The notes under the pieces: model-generated
What the model was told of the DNA's origin: nothing
Seen by the model: the letters and a program-made list of their open reading frames with translations, nothing else
Database searches by the model: none
Part shown: positions 1-7,726 of the stretch, piece after piece
How positions within the stretch are numbered: the stretch's first letter is position 1
Layout of the letters: every line of letters starts with the position of its first letter
Program-made: the position numbers and the translations under genes
NCBI GenBank assembly: GCA_002479405.1
Contig: DLMX01000045.1
Span: 1-18,833 of the forward strand
Length of the DNA stretch: 18,833 nt
Direction of reading: 5' to 3'
Origin: Methylophilaceae bacterium UBA7525
GTDB lineage: Bacteria > Pseudomonadota > Gammaproteobacteria > Burkholderiales > Methylophilaceae

Positions 1-150
1 TTAATTTGTATGAGGGTTAATTTTTACGGCGTGCTAATAAATTGATTAACCTGGATTTTATATGAAAGCCGGCAGGCGATATACAAAGGAGTTCAAATTG
101 GCGCATCCTGGATTAGACTAATGCCTCAATAACAAGAACGTAAACGACCG

Positions 151-927
151 ATGTGGCGCAAACTTCGCATACTGATCCTGCTGTTCATTCTGGCCACGGT
201 CGCCCACCGGGCATGGCTGGAAACCCATGCCCTCGAATGGAAGGATAGCCTTTATGTCGCCGTCTATCCGGTCAATGCCGATGGCAGCGAGGCCGCCAGC
301 CGTCATATCCCCCGGTTGCATGCGGATCAGTTGCAGGAGATCGCCGATTATCTGGCCGAAGAAGCAGAAAGATACGGTTTGGCTATCCGCTTCCCGTTTC
401 AGTTGAGACTGGGCGCTGAAGTCGATCATCCGCCGCCGCAACCGCCGAAGAATGGCACCGTGCTGCAGACCATCATCTGGAGTCTGCATTTCCGCTGGTG
501 GGCCTGGCGCAACAGTCCGCCGGTCAGTGTGCCACCCAGCATCAAACTCTATCTGCTGTATTACGATCCCGAGCAGCATCGGGTGTTGCCGCATTCTACC
601 GCCCTGAGCAAGGGCAGGGTGGGCCTGGTCAATCTGTTTGCCGGTGAACCCCAGGAAAAACAGAATGCGGTAGTCGTTGCGCACGAACTACTGCATACCG
701 TCGGCGCCAGAGATAAATACGATCTGGCCAGCGGACTGCCTTATTATCCGGCAGGCTATGCGGATCCTGACAAACAGCCGGTTTATCCGCAGGATTATGC
801 TGAATTGATGGCAGGTCGCATCCCACTGTCACAAAGCAAAGCGGCAATACCGGCCAGCCTTGCGCAGACCTTGATAGGCGAGCAAACGGCAGCAGAGATC
901 AACTGGCTGCACAAAGGAGAGAAATAA
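151..927 (+). CDS. Membrane-anchored zinc-metalloprotease-like protein
   Basis: This 258-residue protein has a hydrophobic N-terminal stretch (about residues 5-22, after MWRK) that looks like a signal anchor or uncleaved signal peptide, so the bulk should face the periplasm. Residues 178-191 read HELLHTVGARDKYD. This is an HExxH zinc site followed by G185 and D188 (HExxHxxGxxD), with a later ELMAG (218-222) whose Met could be a metzincin-type Met-turn. The HExxHxxGxxD spacing with an Asp third ligand is known from snapalysin-type (M7) proteases, but the rest of the protein is not recognisable to me. The ATG at 151 is the only reasonable start: an in-frame stop lies at 130-132 and no start codon lies between. 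No good Shine-Dalgarno sequence precedes it. radC begins one base after the stop, so the two are probably co-transcribed. Substrate unknown. The gene is secure, the proteolytic role is inferred from the motif. Confidence 0.8.
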   Translation: MWRKLRILILLFILATVAHRAWLETHALEWKDSLYVAVYPVNADGSEAASRHIPRLHADQLQEIADYLAEEAERYGLAIRFPFQLRLGAEVDHPPPQPPKNGTVLQTIIWSLHFRWWAWRNSPPVSVPPSIKLYLLYYDPEQHRVLPHSTALSKGRVGLVNLFAGEPQEKQNAVVVAHELLHTVGARDKYDLASGLPYYPAGYADPDKQPVYPQDYAELMAGRIPLSQSKAAIPASLAQTLIGEQTAAEINWLHKGEK

Positions 928-928
928 C

Positions 929-1603
929 ATGGCGATTACGGATTGGCCGTCCGGCGAACGGCCGCGCGAAAAACTCATGCAGCAGGGTGCGACGGTGTTA
1001 TCCGATGCCGAATTGCTGGCCATTTTCCTGCGCGTCGGCGTTGTCGGCAAAAGCGCGGTCGATCTGGCGCGCGACCTCTTGAACCGGTTCGGCAGCCTCA
1101 ATGGCATCTTTGCCGCCAGTCAGAAGGAAATCAGCGAGGTGCATGGCATGGGGGCGAGCAAGTATGTGCAGTTGCAAGCCATCTTCGAGATGAGCCGTCG
1201 CGCGCTGGCGGAGCAAATGCAGGAGCGGGACGTGCTGAGTTCGCCGCATCAAGTGAGGGATTACTTATGCTTGAAGCTCGGCGGGCTGGTGCATGAGGTG
1301 TTCGTCGTGCTGTTTCTGGATGCGCAGAACCGCGTGCTGGTACAGGAGGAAATGTTCCGCGGCACGCTGACGCAGACCAGTGTCTATCCGCGCGAAGTGG
1401 TGAAGCGCGCGTTGCAGCACAATGCCGCCTCGGTCATCTTTGCTCATAATCATCCTTCCGGCGTGGCAGAGCAGAGCCGTTCCGATGAACAGCTGACCCA
1501 TGCCCTCAAGCAGGCGCTGGCACTGGTCGATATCCGTGTGCTTGACCACTTCGTCGTCGCCGGTAACAGTACACTGTCGTTTGCGGAGAAAGGCCTGCTT
1601 TAG
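929..1603 (+). CDS. radC: RadC family JAMM/MPN-domain protein
   Basis: A full-length RadC-family protein (224 residues, the usual size). The N-terminal half carries the UPF0758-like region, with LRVGVVGKSAVDLA near residues 34-47 and a helix-hairpin-helix-like segment near 71-84 (VHGMGASKYVQLQA). The C-terminal half is the MPN/JAMM metal-binding domain, with HNHPSG at 173-178 followed by S183 and D186 (HxHPSG-x4-S-x2-D), intact. RadC was once linked to DNA repair, but that assignment was withdrawn and the family's real role is unsettled; a nuclease or metalloprotease-like fold is assumed. The start at 929 has a strong Shine-Dalgarno AAGGAG about eight bases upstream, inside the end of the previous gene. 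The stop codon overlaps that of the convergent nasA. Confidence 0.93.
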   Translation: MAITDWPSGERPREKLMQQGATVLSDAELLAIFLRVGVVGKSAVDLARDLLNRFGSLNGIFAASQKEISEVHGMGASKYVQLQAIFEMSRRALAEQMQERDVLSSPHQVRDYLCLKLGGLVHEVFVVLFLDAQNRVLVQEEMFRGTLTQTSVYPREVVKRALQHNAASVIFAHNHPSGVAEQSRSDEQLTHALKQALALVDIRVLDHFVVAGNSTLSFAEKGLL

Positions 1604-4335
1604 CTTGTCGTGACTTTTTGGTGGCGTGCCAGCAGCTGCTTCAGCTCGGGTACACATGAGCCGCATTGCGTGCCGCATTTCAGTTTCTTTTGCAATGTAA
1701 TCAGATCTGCGCCCATGCGGATATTGTCGATGATCTCGTTTTCAGAAACGTCGAGGCAATTGCAGACGATCTTGCCGCGGCTGCGCTGTCCGGTCGGTGG
1801 CGCACTCAATGGCGCCAGCGCCCAGCGTCGCAGTTCATCGGTCAACCGACCCTGGGTCATGACCTCTTTCAGCCAGTCTGTCGCCAGAACTTCGCCCACC
1901 AGCCTGACGCCGGTGACCTGCTGGTTTTCGACCAGAATGCGTTTGCTGATTCCGCGTTTGGCATCGTTGTAGCGCAGCATCGGCATGTCGTCCGTCATGC
2001 CGAGCAGACGGTCGAGTTCGGTAATCAGGTTTTCATCCGGTGCGGCGCTGCTGGCGGCACGCAGGATCATGATACCGGGATCGCGCCCGAACAGCCCGCA
2101 GCTGGCATATTCGAAGTGCCTGAGCAGCGGCCGGACTTTTTCCAGCAATTGCAGGCTGAGGCCGCTGCGCATGACGGTCATGCGCCAAGGCAGGTCGAGC
2201 TTTTCCAGTTTGACGGCGGCATGCTTCAGTTCCGGCTGGCGTGAAATCTTGTCGAAGGCGCTGGGCATCAGCGCATTGACGCCGAGGCCGTTCATGTATT
2301 GCCCACCCCAGTGCATGGGGATGAAAGTCTGGGCAGGCTGCATCTGTTCCGAGGTTTGCGCCCGCAGTACCAGTTGGCCGCGCTTGTTGCTGACCTTGAC
2401 CAGGTCACCGGAGCTGATGGACCGGCGCTGCATGTCATCCGGATTCATGCTGATGACTGGTTCTTCCGCATGATTGAACAACTGCGCCACGTTGCCTGTG
2501 CGGCTCATGCCGTGCCACTGGTCGCGCAGGCGGCCGGTCAGCAGGTGTAGTGGATGCCTGGCGTCGGTTTTGTCTGCGGTGGCTTTGTAATTGGTGTTGG
2601 CGAACCGGGCTTTGCCGCCGGTTTTTTGAAATACAGCGTCGCTGTAGAGTCTGGCGCTGCCCTGTTGAGCGCCGGCCGGGAAAGGCCATTGCTGAGGTCC
2701 TTGCTTGTCGAGCAGGGAATAACTGAGGCCGGTGATATCGAGATCGCGGCCGCGCGTGGTTTCGCGGTGTTCGTTGAAAATCTGTTCGGTTTGCGTGTAC
2801 GGGAAGAGTTTGACGGATTCCGTGCGCTTGTCGAGGCGCTGCCCCAGTCTTTGCGCAAAGTCCGTGGCGATCTGCCAGTCATGCCGCGCGCTGCCCGGCG
2901 CTGCAACTGCCGGATTGACGTGGGTGATGCGGCGTTCCGAATTGGTGACGGTGCCTTCTTTCTCGCCCCAGGTCGTTGCCGGCAACAGCACATCGGCAAA
3001 GGCCGCGGTGTCGGTGTTGTGAAAGGCCTCCTGCACGACAACCAGTTCAGCCTTGGCGAGCGCGTCATGTACGCTGTTCAAATCCGGCATCGATTGGGCC
3101 GGGTTGGTGCAGGCGATCCAGATTGCCTTGATGGTGCCGTCACGCAGGGCGTCGAACATCTCCACGGCAGTTTTGCCCGGCGTTTCCGGCACTCGGTCTA
3201 TGCCCCACAGCCTGGCAATTTCTGCGCGATGTTGCGGGTTGGCAAGGTCGCGGTGGGCAGAGAGCAGGTTGGCCATGCCGCCGACCTCGCGCCCGCCCAT
3301 GGCGTTGGGCTGGCCGGTCAGCGACAGCGGCCCGGCACCGGGCTTGCCGATCTGGCCTGTGGCGAGATGCAGGTTGATCAGCGCGGCATTCTTGTTGGTG
3401 CCGCTGGTGGACTGGTTCAAGCCCTGACAATACATGGAGAGCGTCGGTCCGGTACCGAACCATTTGGCCGCGGTGATGATGTCGGCTTCGCGGATGCCGC
3501 AGATGTCGGCCACCATCTTCGGCGTGTATTCGCGTACCGTATTCTTCAGGGCATCGAAACCCTCGGTATGGCTGTGGATGTAAGCCATATCGAGCAGGCC
3601 TTCCCATAACATCACATGCAACATGCCGTTGAACAGCGCGACATCGGTGCCCGGCAGGATGGCCAGATGCAGGTCGGCTGCCTGCGCGGTATCGGTACGG
3701 CGCGGGTCGACGACGATGATTTTCAGGTCCGGTTTTTTTGCCTTGGCATCCTCGATGCGGCGATAGAGGATAGGGTGGGCGTAGGCGGTGTTGGAGCCGG
3801 CAATGAACAGGCAGCCGGCATGGTCGATATCTTCGTAACAGGCGGGCGGGGCATCGGCGCCCAGCGTCGCCTTGTAGCCAGAGACGGCGGAGGACATGCA
3901 AAGGCGCGAGTTGGTATCGACGTTGTTGGTGCCGATCAGGCCCTTGGCCAGCTTGTTGAAGACGTAATAATCCTCGGTCAGCAACTGGCCGGAGATATAG
4001 AAGGCGACGGCATCCGGGCCGTGTTCGCGGATAATAGAGGCAAAGCGGTCGGCGACATGGTCCAGCGCCTCGTCCCAGCTGACTGTCTGCCGGGGCAGAT
4101 CTCGGCCACGGCGCAGTTCCGGTTGTAGCGCGCGTCCTTCTGCTTTGGCGCTGAGATGTAGGGTAGAACCCTTGGTGCACAGCCGTCCGAAGTTGGCCGG
4201 ATGCTGCGGGTCGCCGCGCACGCCGACAATCTTGCCAGCTTCGCTCTGGATGATGACGCCGCAACCGACGCCACAGTAACAACAGGTGGATCTGGTTTCT
4301 TGCATATCGGTCTTTTGCATATCGCTATAAGTCAT
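1600..4335 (-). CDS. nasA: Assimilatory nitrate reductase, molybdenum catalytic subunit
   Basis: Reduces nitrate to nitrite in the cytoplasm. The 911-residue protein begins with a [4Fe-4S] site, C18-x2-C21-x3-C25-x27-C53, typical of bis-MGD molybdoenzymes of the NasA/NapA/FdhF group. C146 in SRLCMSSAVSGYK fits the molybdenum-ligand cysteine. No Tat signal is present, consistent with an assimilatory enzyme. The C-terminus (about 855-901) is a BFD-like [2Fe-2S] domain with C858, C860, C891 and C894, as in Klebsiella-type NasA. This is the last gene of the cluster, 90 bases after nirD. No NasB/NasC-type flavoprotein partner is present, so electrons may come through NirB/NirD. The start is uncertain: ATGs at residues 1, 6 and 11 lie in a 15-base tandem duplication and none has a clear Shine-Dalgarno. 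The first is given. Regulation is probably that of the whole cluster. Confidence 0.95.
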   Translation of the reverse strand: MTYSDMQKTDMQETRSTCCYCGVGCGVIIQSEAGKIVGVRGDPQHPANFGRLCTKGSTLHLSAKAEGRALQPELRRGRDLPRQTVSWDEALDHVADRFASIIREHGPDAVAFYISGQLLTEDYYVFNKLAKGLIGTNNVDTNSRLCMSSAVSGYKATLGADAPPACYEDIDHAGCLFIAGSNTAYAHPILYRRIEDAKAKKPDLKIIVVDPRRTDTAQAADLHLAILPGTDVALFNGMLHVMLWEGLLDMAYIHSHTEGFDALKNTVREYTPKMVADICGIREADIITAAKWFGTGPTLSMYCQGLNQSTSGTNKNAALINLHLATGQIGKPGAGPLSLTGQPNAMGGREVGGMANLLSAHRDLANPQHRAEIARLWGIDRVPETPGKTAVEMFDALRDGTIKAIWIACTNPAQSMPDLNSVHDALAKAELVVVQEAFHNTDTAAFADVLLPATTWGEKEGTVTNSERRITHVNPAVAAPGSARHDWQIATDFAQRLGQRLDKRTESVKLFPYTQTEQIFNEHRETTRGRDLDITGLSYSLLDKQGPQQWPFPAGAQQGSARLYSDAVFQKTGGKARFANTNYKATADKTDARHPLHLLTGRLRDQWHGMSRTGNVAQLFNHAEEPVISMNPDDMQRRSISSGDLVKVSNKRGQLVLRAQTSEQMQPAQTFIPMHWGGQYMNGLGVNALMPSAFDKISRQPELKHAAVKLEKLDLPWRMTVMRSGLSLQLLEKVRPLLRHFEYASCGLFGRDPGIMILRAASSAAPDENLITELDRLLGMTDDMPMLRYNDAKRGISKRILVENQQVTGVRLVGEVLATDWLKEVMTQGRLTDELRRWALAPLSAPPTGQRSRGKIVCNCLDVSENEIIDNIRMGADLITLQKKLKCGTQCGSCVPELKQLLARHQKVTTS
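4300..4324. repeat. Tandem 15-base duplication at the 5' end of nasA
   Basis: The ten bases TTGCATATCG occur at 4300-4309 and again at 4315-4324, a 15-base period. In protein terms this gives DMQKT followed by DMQET at residues 5-14 of NasA, placing a second and third ATG in frame. It affects only the start-codon choice and lies before the first cluster cysteine. Confidence 0.8.
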
Positions 4336-4339
4336 TTGC

Positions 4340-4372
4340 CACAGAGAGCACAGAGAAAAACCCTTTGCAGGG
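4340..4372 (-). other. nirD-nasA intergenic element: tandem CACAGAGA and small GCAA-loop hairpin
   Basis: Plus-strand CACAGAGA occurs at 4340-4347 and 4349-4356. Next to it, read on the minus strand, a 4-bp stem CCCT/AGGG (4369-4372 with 4361-4364) closes a GCAA tetraloop and is followed by TTTTTCTCT. This could be a weak attenuator between nirD and nasA, or part of a dispersed intergenic repeat. The stem is short, so termination would be partial at best. Confidence 0.35.
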
Positions 4373-4425
4373 AGCGCCTAGTGGTTGGATTGTGCGTGCG
4401 TTGTCGATCCTGTGGCTGAACATGA

Positions 4426-4734
4426 TCAAATCTCGAGGTACACCGTGCCGTCTTCCACCTTCACGGCGAAACAGGCGGTGTGGCCTTCGTCCGGTTCTTC
4501 AGCCTGGCCGTCGATCAGGCTGATGCGCCAGTTGTGTAGCGGGCAGGCCACCTTGTCGCCGTAGACGATGCCTTGCGACAAGGGGCCGCCCTTGTGCGGG
4601 CAGCTGTTGTGCAGGGCAAAGACGCGGTCGTCCTCGGTGCGGAAGATAGCGATCTCGCCCTTGGCACTGCGTACCAGGCGCGAACCCAGTTTGGGGATGT
4701 CGCGCAATGCGACGACTTTGGTCCAATCACTCAT
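4426..4734 (-). CDS. nirD: Nitrite reductase small subunit, Rieske-type
   Basis: A 102-residue Rieske-fold protein, the partner of the NirB siroheme nitrite reductase. Both Rieske ligand pairs are present: C45-P-H47 in NSCPHKGGPL and C64-P-L-H67 in CPLHNW, so it should bind a [2Fe-2S] cluster. Escherichia coli NirD has lost these ligands. Proteins of this type that keep them (for example Paracoccus NasG) act as ferredoxins carrying electrons from the NADH-nitrite reductase to the nitrate reductase. The gene lies between the kinase/phosphatase (12-base gap) and nasA, separated from nirB by two genes, which fits a shared electron-shuttle role. The ATG at 4734 has only a weak Shine-Dalgarno (GTGAAA). 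Confidence 0.92.
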   Translation of the reverse strand: MSDWTKVVALRDIPKLGSRLVRSAKGEIAIFRTEDDRVFALHNSCPHKGGPLSQGIVYGDKVACPLHNWRISLIDGQAEEPDEGHTACFAVKVEDGTVYLEI

Positions 4735-4746
4735 ACAATTTCACTT

Positions 4747-6441
4747 TCACGAAACAAGTAACAAATAGATCAAAAAGAAATTCATCAGCAGGGAAAAAAG
4801 CGCTATCCACTGCCATTTCATCAGCCCGGCCCTAGTGATCAGGGGCGTGCGCGCAGGCGGCAGGATCGGCCTGGTTTCTCCATATTCCAGCGCCAGCAGC
4901 ATTTCCTCGGCTGTTTCGAATCGTAGTTCTGCATTCTGTCGAACAGCCTTCAGTACGATGCTTTCCAGCCATTGCGGAATGTCGGGCCGGTAACGGCTGG
5001 GTGCTACCGGTTCGCCGAATCTTGGATGCTGGAACGGTTCGATCTCGCCGTAGGGATAGCGTCGGGTCAGCAACCGGTAGAGCGTGACGCCGACACTGTA
5101 GAGGTCACTGCCGACGGATGCATGCCCGCCTGAAAAGAGTTCCGGTGCCATGAAGCTTGGCGTTCCCGGGTTTTGCATGGACGGAATGCTGGCCGTGCCG
5201 CTACTCAATGCGACCCCCAGGTCGAGGATGCGCAACTGTTTGTCATCGCCCATGTGGACGTTGTCCGGCTTGATGTCGCGATGCAGGATATTGAGCCGAT
5301 GCAGCGCGCCAAGGCCGCGCAGCAGTTCGGCACCGATACGCGCCACTTCGGTGACAGTGAAATGGTGACCGCTATCCAGCCGCTGTTGCAGCGTTTCGCC
5401 GCTGTGCCAGCTCATCAGATAGTAGAGTTTGCTGCGTTTTTCCGGATGCAGCGGCAGTACTTGAGGTACGTATCTGGAGACAACCCGTTTGGCCAGCCAT
5501 TCTTCATTCAACAGTGCCTGACAGCTTTCGGTATCCTCGGCGAGGATGGGCTGCAAGGTCTTCATCACCGACAATTGTCCGCTTTGCCGGTTGCGGACCT
5601 GATAGAGCAGGCTGCTGCGCGACTCATGAATCAGCGACAGCACTTCAAAGCCGTCCAACTGGTCGCCTGCTTTCAGGCGCTGCGGCGCGTTCAGCTGTTT
5701 TGCCATGGTAAGCAGGTCCGACAGGTTGTCCGTGCCGGTGTCTTCAATGCGGACGACCAGCGCCGATGCATTATCCTGGCTGCCCTGCACCAGCGCCGTT
5801 TTGGTCAGGTGGTCGGCAATCATCTGCGGATTGTCGTACATCTGCAGTGCCTCATGAATCCGTTTCTGCCCGAGCGTTTCCCAGACGCCGTCGCTCAGCA
5901 GGGCGTAGAGATCGCCTTGCAGCAGGCCGCCATCGGCATAGTCCACAGCCAGGTGCATGTCCAAACCGACCGCGCGTTTGAGGACGTGGCGCATGTCGGG
6001 ACGGTCCCAGACATGATCGGTAGTCAGTTGCTCAAGCCTGCCATGCCGCAGGCGATAGATGCGGCTGTCGCCGACGTGGGCGAGGTAATAACGCTGACCG
6101 CGCAGCACCAGCAATGACAGCGTGGTTGCCATGCCGGCCAGCTGGCGGTGACTGTTTGATTGGCTGAGTACCCAGCGGTTGGCCGCTGCCAGCACCTTGT
6201 CCAGTGCCGCATGTGTCTCCCATGTATCCGGCGTGGCGTAGTAATCCGAGAGGACGCTGCGCACAGTCATTTCGGCGGCCTCGCGGCCACCTGCATTGCC
6301 GCCAACCCCGTCGGCGATAGCGACCATCGCTCCCTTGACGGCAAGTTGTTCGTTCACCGGCGTCACTACACCCAGAAAGTCCTCATTCGACTCTCTGGGG
6401 CCGGTTTGCGAACTTTGGCCGATGATGATTTTCAGGGACAT
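4747..6441 (-). CDS. PP2C phosphatase-Ser/Thr kinase fusion, membrane-anchored
   Basis: A 564-residue two-domain signalling protein. Residues 1-235 are a PP2C-type phosphatase: GPRESNEDF (14-22), the metal-binding AIADGVGG with D44, HVGDSRIYR (122-130), LLSDGVWE with D184, and SQDN with D223. Residues about 263-520 are a Hanks-type kinase: VMK lysine K294, HRDIKPDN (387-394), a DLG variant of DFG (407-409), and GTPSFMAPE (426-434). The glycine-rich loop is degenerate (IHESRSSLLYQV). The last 21 residues form one membrane helix ending at the C-terminus, so both domains face the cytoplasm. From memory, Pseudomonas aeruginosa has a related fusion (PA1782) next to nirBD and its nitrate transporter gene, so the association is conserved. 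Its targets are unknown to me; NarK, NirD or NasA are natural candidates. The gene lies 32 bases after narK and 12 before nirD. The start has a weak Shine-Dalgarno. Confidence 0.92.
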   Translation of the reverse strand: MSLKIIIGQSSQTGPRESNEDFLGVVTPVNEQLAVKGAMVAIADGVGGNAGGREAAEMTVRSVLSDYYATPDTWETHAALDKVLAAANRWVLSQSNSHRQLAGMATTLSLLVLRGQRYYLAHVGDSRIYRLRHGRLEQLTTDHVWDRPDMRHVLKRAVGLDMHLAVDYADGGLLQGDLYALLSDGVWETLGQKRIHEALQMYDNPQMIADHLTKTALVQGSQDNASALVVRIEDTGTDNLSDLLTMAKQLNAPQRLKAGDQLDGFEVLSLIHESRSSLLYQVRNRQSGQLSVMKTLQPILAEDTESCQALLNEEWLAKRVVSRYVPQVLPLHPEKRSKLYYLMSWHSGETLQQRLDSGHHFTVTEVARIGAELLRGLGALHRLNILHRDIKPDNVHMGDDKQLRILDLGVALSSGTASIPSMQNPGTPSFMAPELFSGGHASVGSDLYSVGVTLYRLLTRRYPYGEIEPFQHPRFGEPVAPSRYRPDIPQWLESIVLKAVRQNAELRFETAEEMLLALEYGETRPILPPARTPLITRAGLMKWQWIALFSLLMNFFLIYLLLVS

Positions 6442-6473
6442 GTGAGCTTCAGTTGGTGAGCACGAACTTTACT

Positions 6474-7685
6474 TTACACCTTTGCCGAGGTCGCCGCGGC
6501 TGAGCCCCAGGTGGTACGCCAGCGCGTCTTGACGCTGGCCAGTCCGATGATTGCCAGCAGAGCCAATCCGGCGAATATCAGCACGCCCAGCTGGTAGCTG
6601 CCGGTGATCTGCTTGAACCAGCCGAGGCTGGCCGCCAGATAAAAGCCACCGATGCCGCCAGCCATGCCGACCAGGCCCGTCATGACGCCGATCTCTTTGC
6701 GGAAGCGTTGCGGCACCAGCTGGAATACGGCGCCGTTACCCATGCCGAGCACCGCCATAACCGGGATGACGATGGACAATGAGGAGGTAAGGTTGGGTTG
6801 GCCAAAACTCATCGCCAGCAACAACAGGGCAGCGATCGCATACATGGTGAGGAGGGTGCGGATGCCGCCGATGCGGTCTGCGATCATGCCGCCGATCGGG
6901 CGGGCCAGGGAGCCGGAGAACACGGCTGCCGCCGTGCAGTAACCGGCGATGACCGGCCCCAGGTTGTAGAGGTCGTTGAAATAGATGGTCAGCGAAGAAG
7001 CCAGTCCGACGAAGCCACCGAAGGTGACGCTATAGAAGAACATGAACCACCAGGCATCCTTGTCCCTGAGTATGGTGACATACTGGCTCAGCGATTTTGC
7101 CGGCGGCGTGTCCGGGCTATCCTTGGCGTAGAGCGCATAGATGACGAAGACGATCAGCAGCGGTATCAGGGCCAGGCCGAACACATTGTTCCAGCCGAAA
7201 AGGACTGCCAGCCCCGGGGCGAAGAGCGCCGCGAACACCGTGCCCGAGTTGCCGGCACCGGCGATGCCGAGCGCTGTACCCTGGTGTTCCGGTGGATACC
7301 AGCGCGAGGCCAGCGGCAAGGCGACGGCGAATGAAGCGCCGGCAAAGCCGAGGAAAATGCCCAGCATCAGGGCCTGCTGAAAACTGTGAATGCCGTGCAG
7401 CCAGGCAACCGCCAGCGCGATGATGACGATAACTTGTCCCACCAGTCCGGCCATCTTCGGCTTGATATGGTCGACCAGCACGCCCATGACGATGCGCAAC
7501 AGCGCGCCGGCCAGTACCGGTGTGGCGACCATCATGCCTTTCTCGGCGGCGGTGAGTTGCAGGTCGACTGCCATCTGCACGGCCAGTGGGCCCAGCAGTA
7601 CCCAGACCATGAAACTCAGGTCGAAATAAAGGAAGGCAGAGAACAGGGTGGGCTTGTGACCTGCCTGCCAGAAACTTTTTTGCAT
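6474..7685 (-). CDS. narK: MFS nitrate/nitrite transporter (NarK/NasA type)
   Basis: A 403-residue inner-membrane protein of the nitrate/nitrite porter family, with about twelve hydrophobic segments. Both family signature regions are visible: AGAGNSGT (142-149) and GMGNGAVFQLVP (314-325), with an arginine in the second membrane segment (R64) of the type that binds substrate. It probably imports nitrate, and possibly exports nitrite. An upstream in-frame ATG at 7715 would add ten residues but lacks a ribosome site. The ATG at 7685 has a strong GAGGAG seven bases upstream, so it is chosen. The gene follows nirB by 41 bases. It is a second nitrate uptake route alongside NrtABD in the same cluster. 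Confidence 0.94.
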   Translation of the reverse strand: MQKSFWQAGHKPTLFSAFLYFDLSFMVWVLLGPLAVQMAVDLQLTAAEKGMMVATPVLAGALLRIVMGVLVDHIKPKMAGLVGQVIVIIALAVAWLHGIHSFQQALMLGIFLGFAGASFAVALPLASRWYPPEHQGTALGIAGAGNSGTVFAALFAPGLAVLFGWNNVFGLALIPLLIVFVIYALYAKDSPDTPPAKSLSQYVTILRDKDAWWFMFFYSVTFGGFVGLASSLTIYFNDLYNLGPVIAGYCTAAAVFSGSLARPIGGMIADRIGGIRTLLTMYAIAALLLLAMSFGQPNLTSSLSIVIPVMAVLGMGNGAVFQLVPQRFRKEIGVMTGLVGMAGGIGGFYLAASLGWFKQITGSYQLGVLIFAGLALLAIIGLASVKTRWRTTWGSAAATSAKV

Positions 7686-7690
7686 GGTTA

Positions 7691-7697
7691 ACTCCTC
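7691..7697 (-). promoter_or_regulatory. Shine-Dalgarno that fixes the narK start
   Basis: On the minus strand GAGGAGT lies five to eleven bases before the ATG at 7685. No such site precedes the longer in-frame start at 7715. Confidence 0.85.
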
Positions 7698-7726
7698 AGT
7701 TGCGACGATGAACATCGCAGGTTTTT

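Noticed and set aside
62..121. 19-codon frame before the metalloprotease gene, possibly a leader peptide
   Set aside because: No ribosome site, no known leader-peptide pattern and no attenuator behind it. The first 150 bases are AT-rich, but I see no supportable feature in them.
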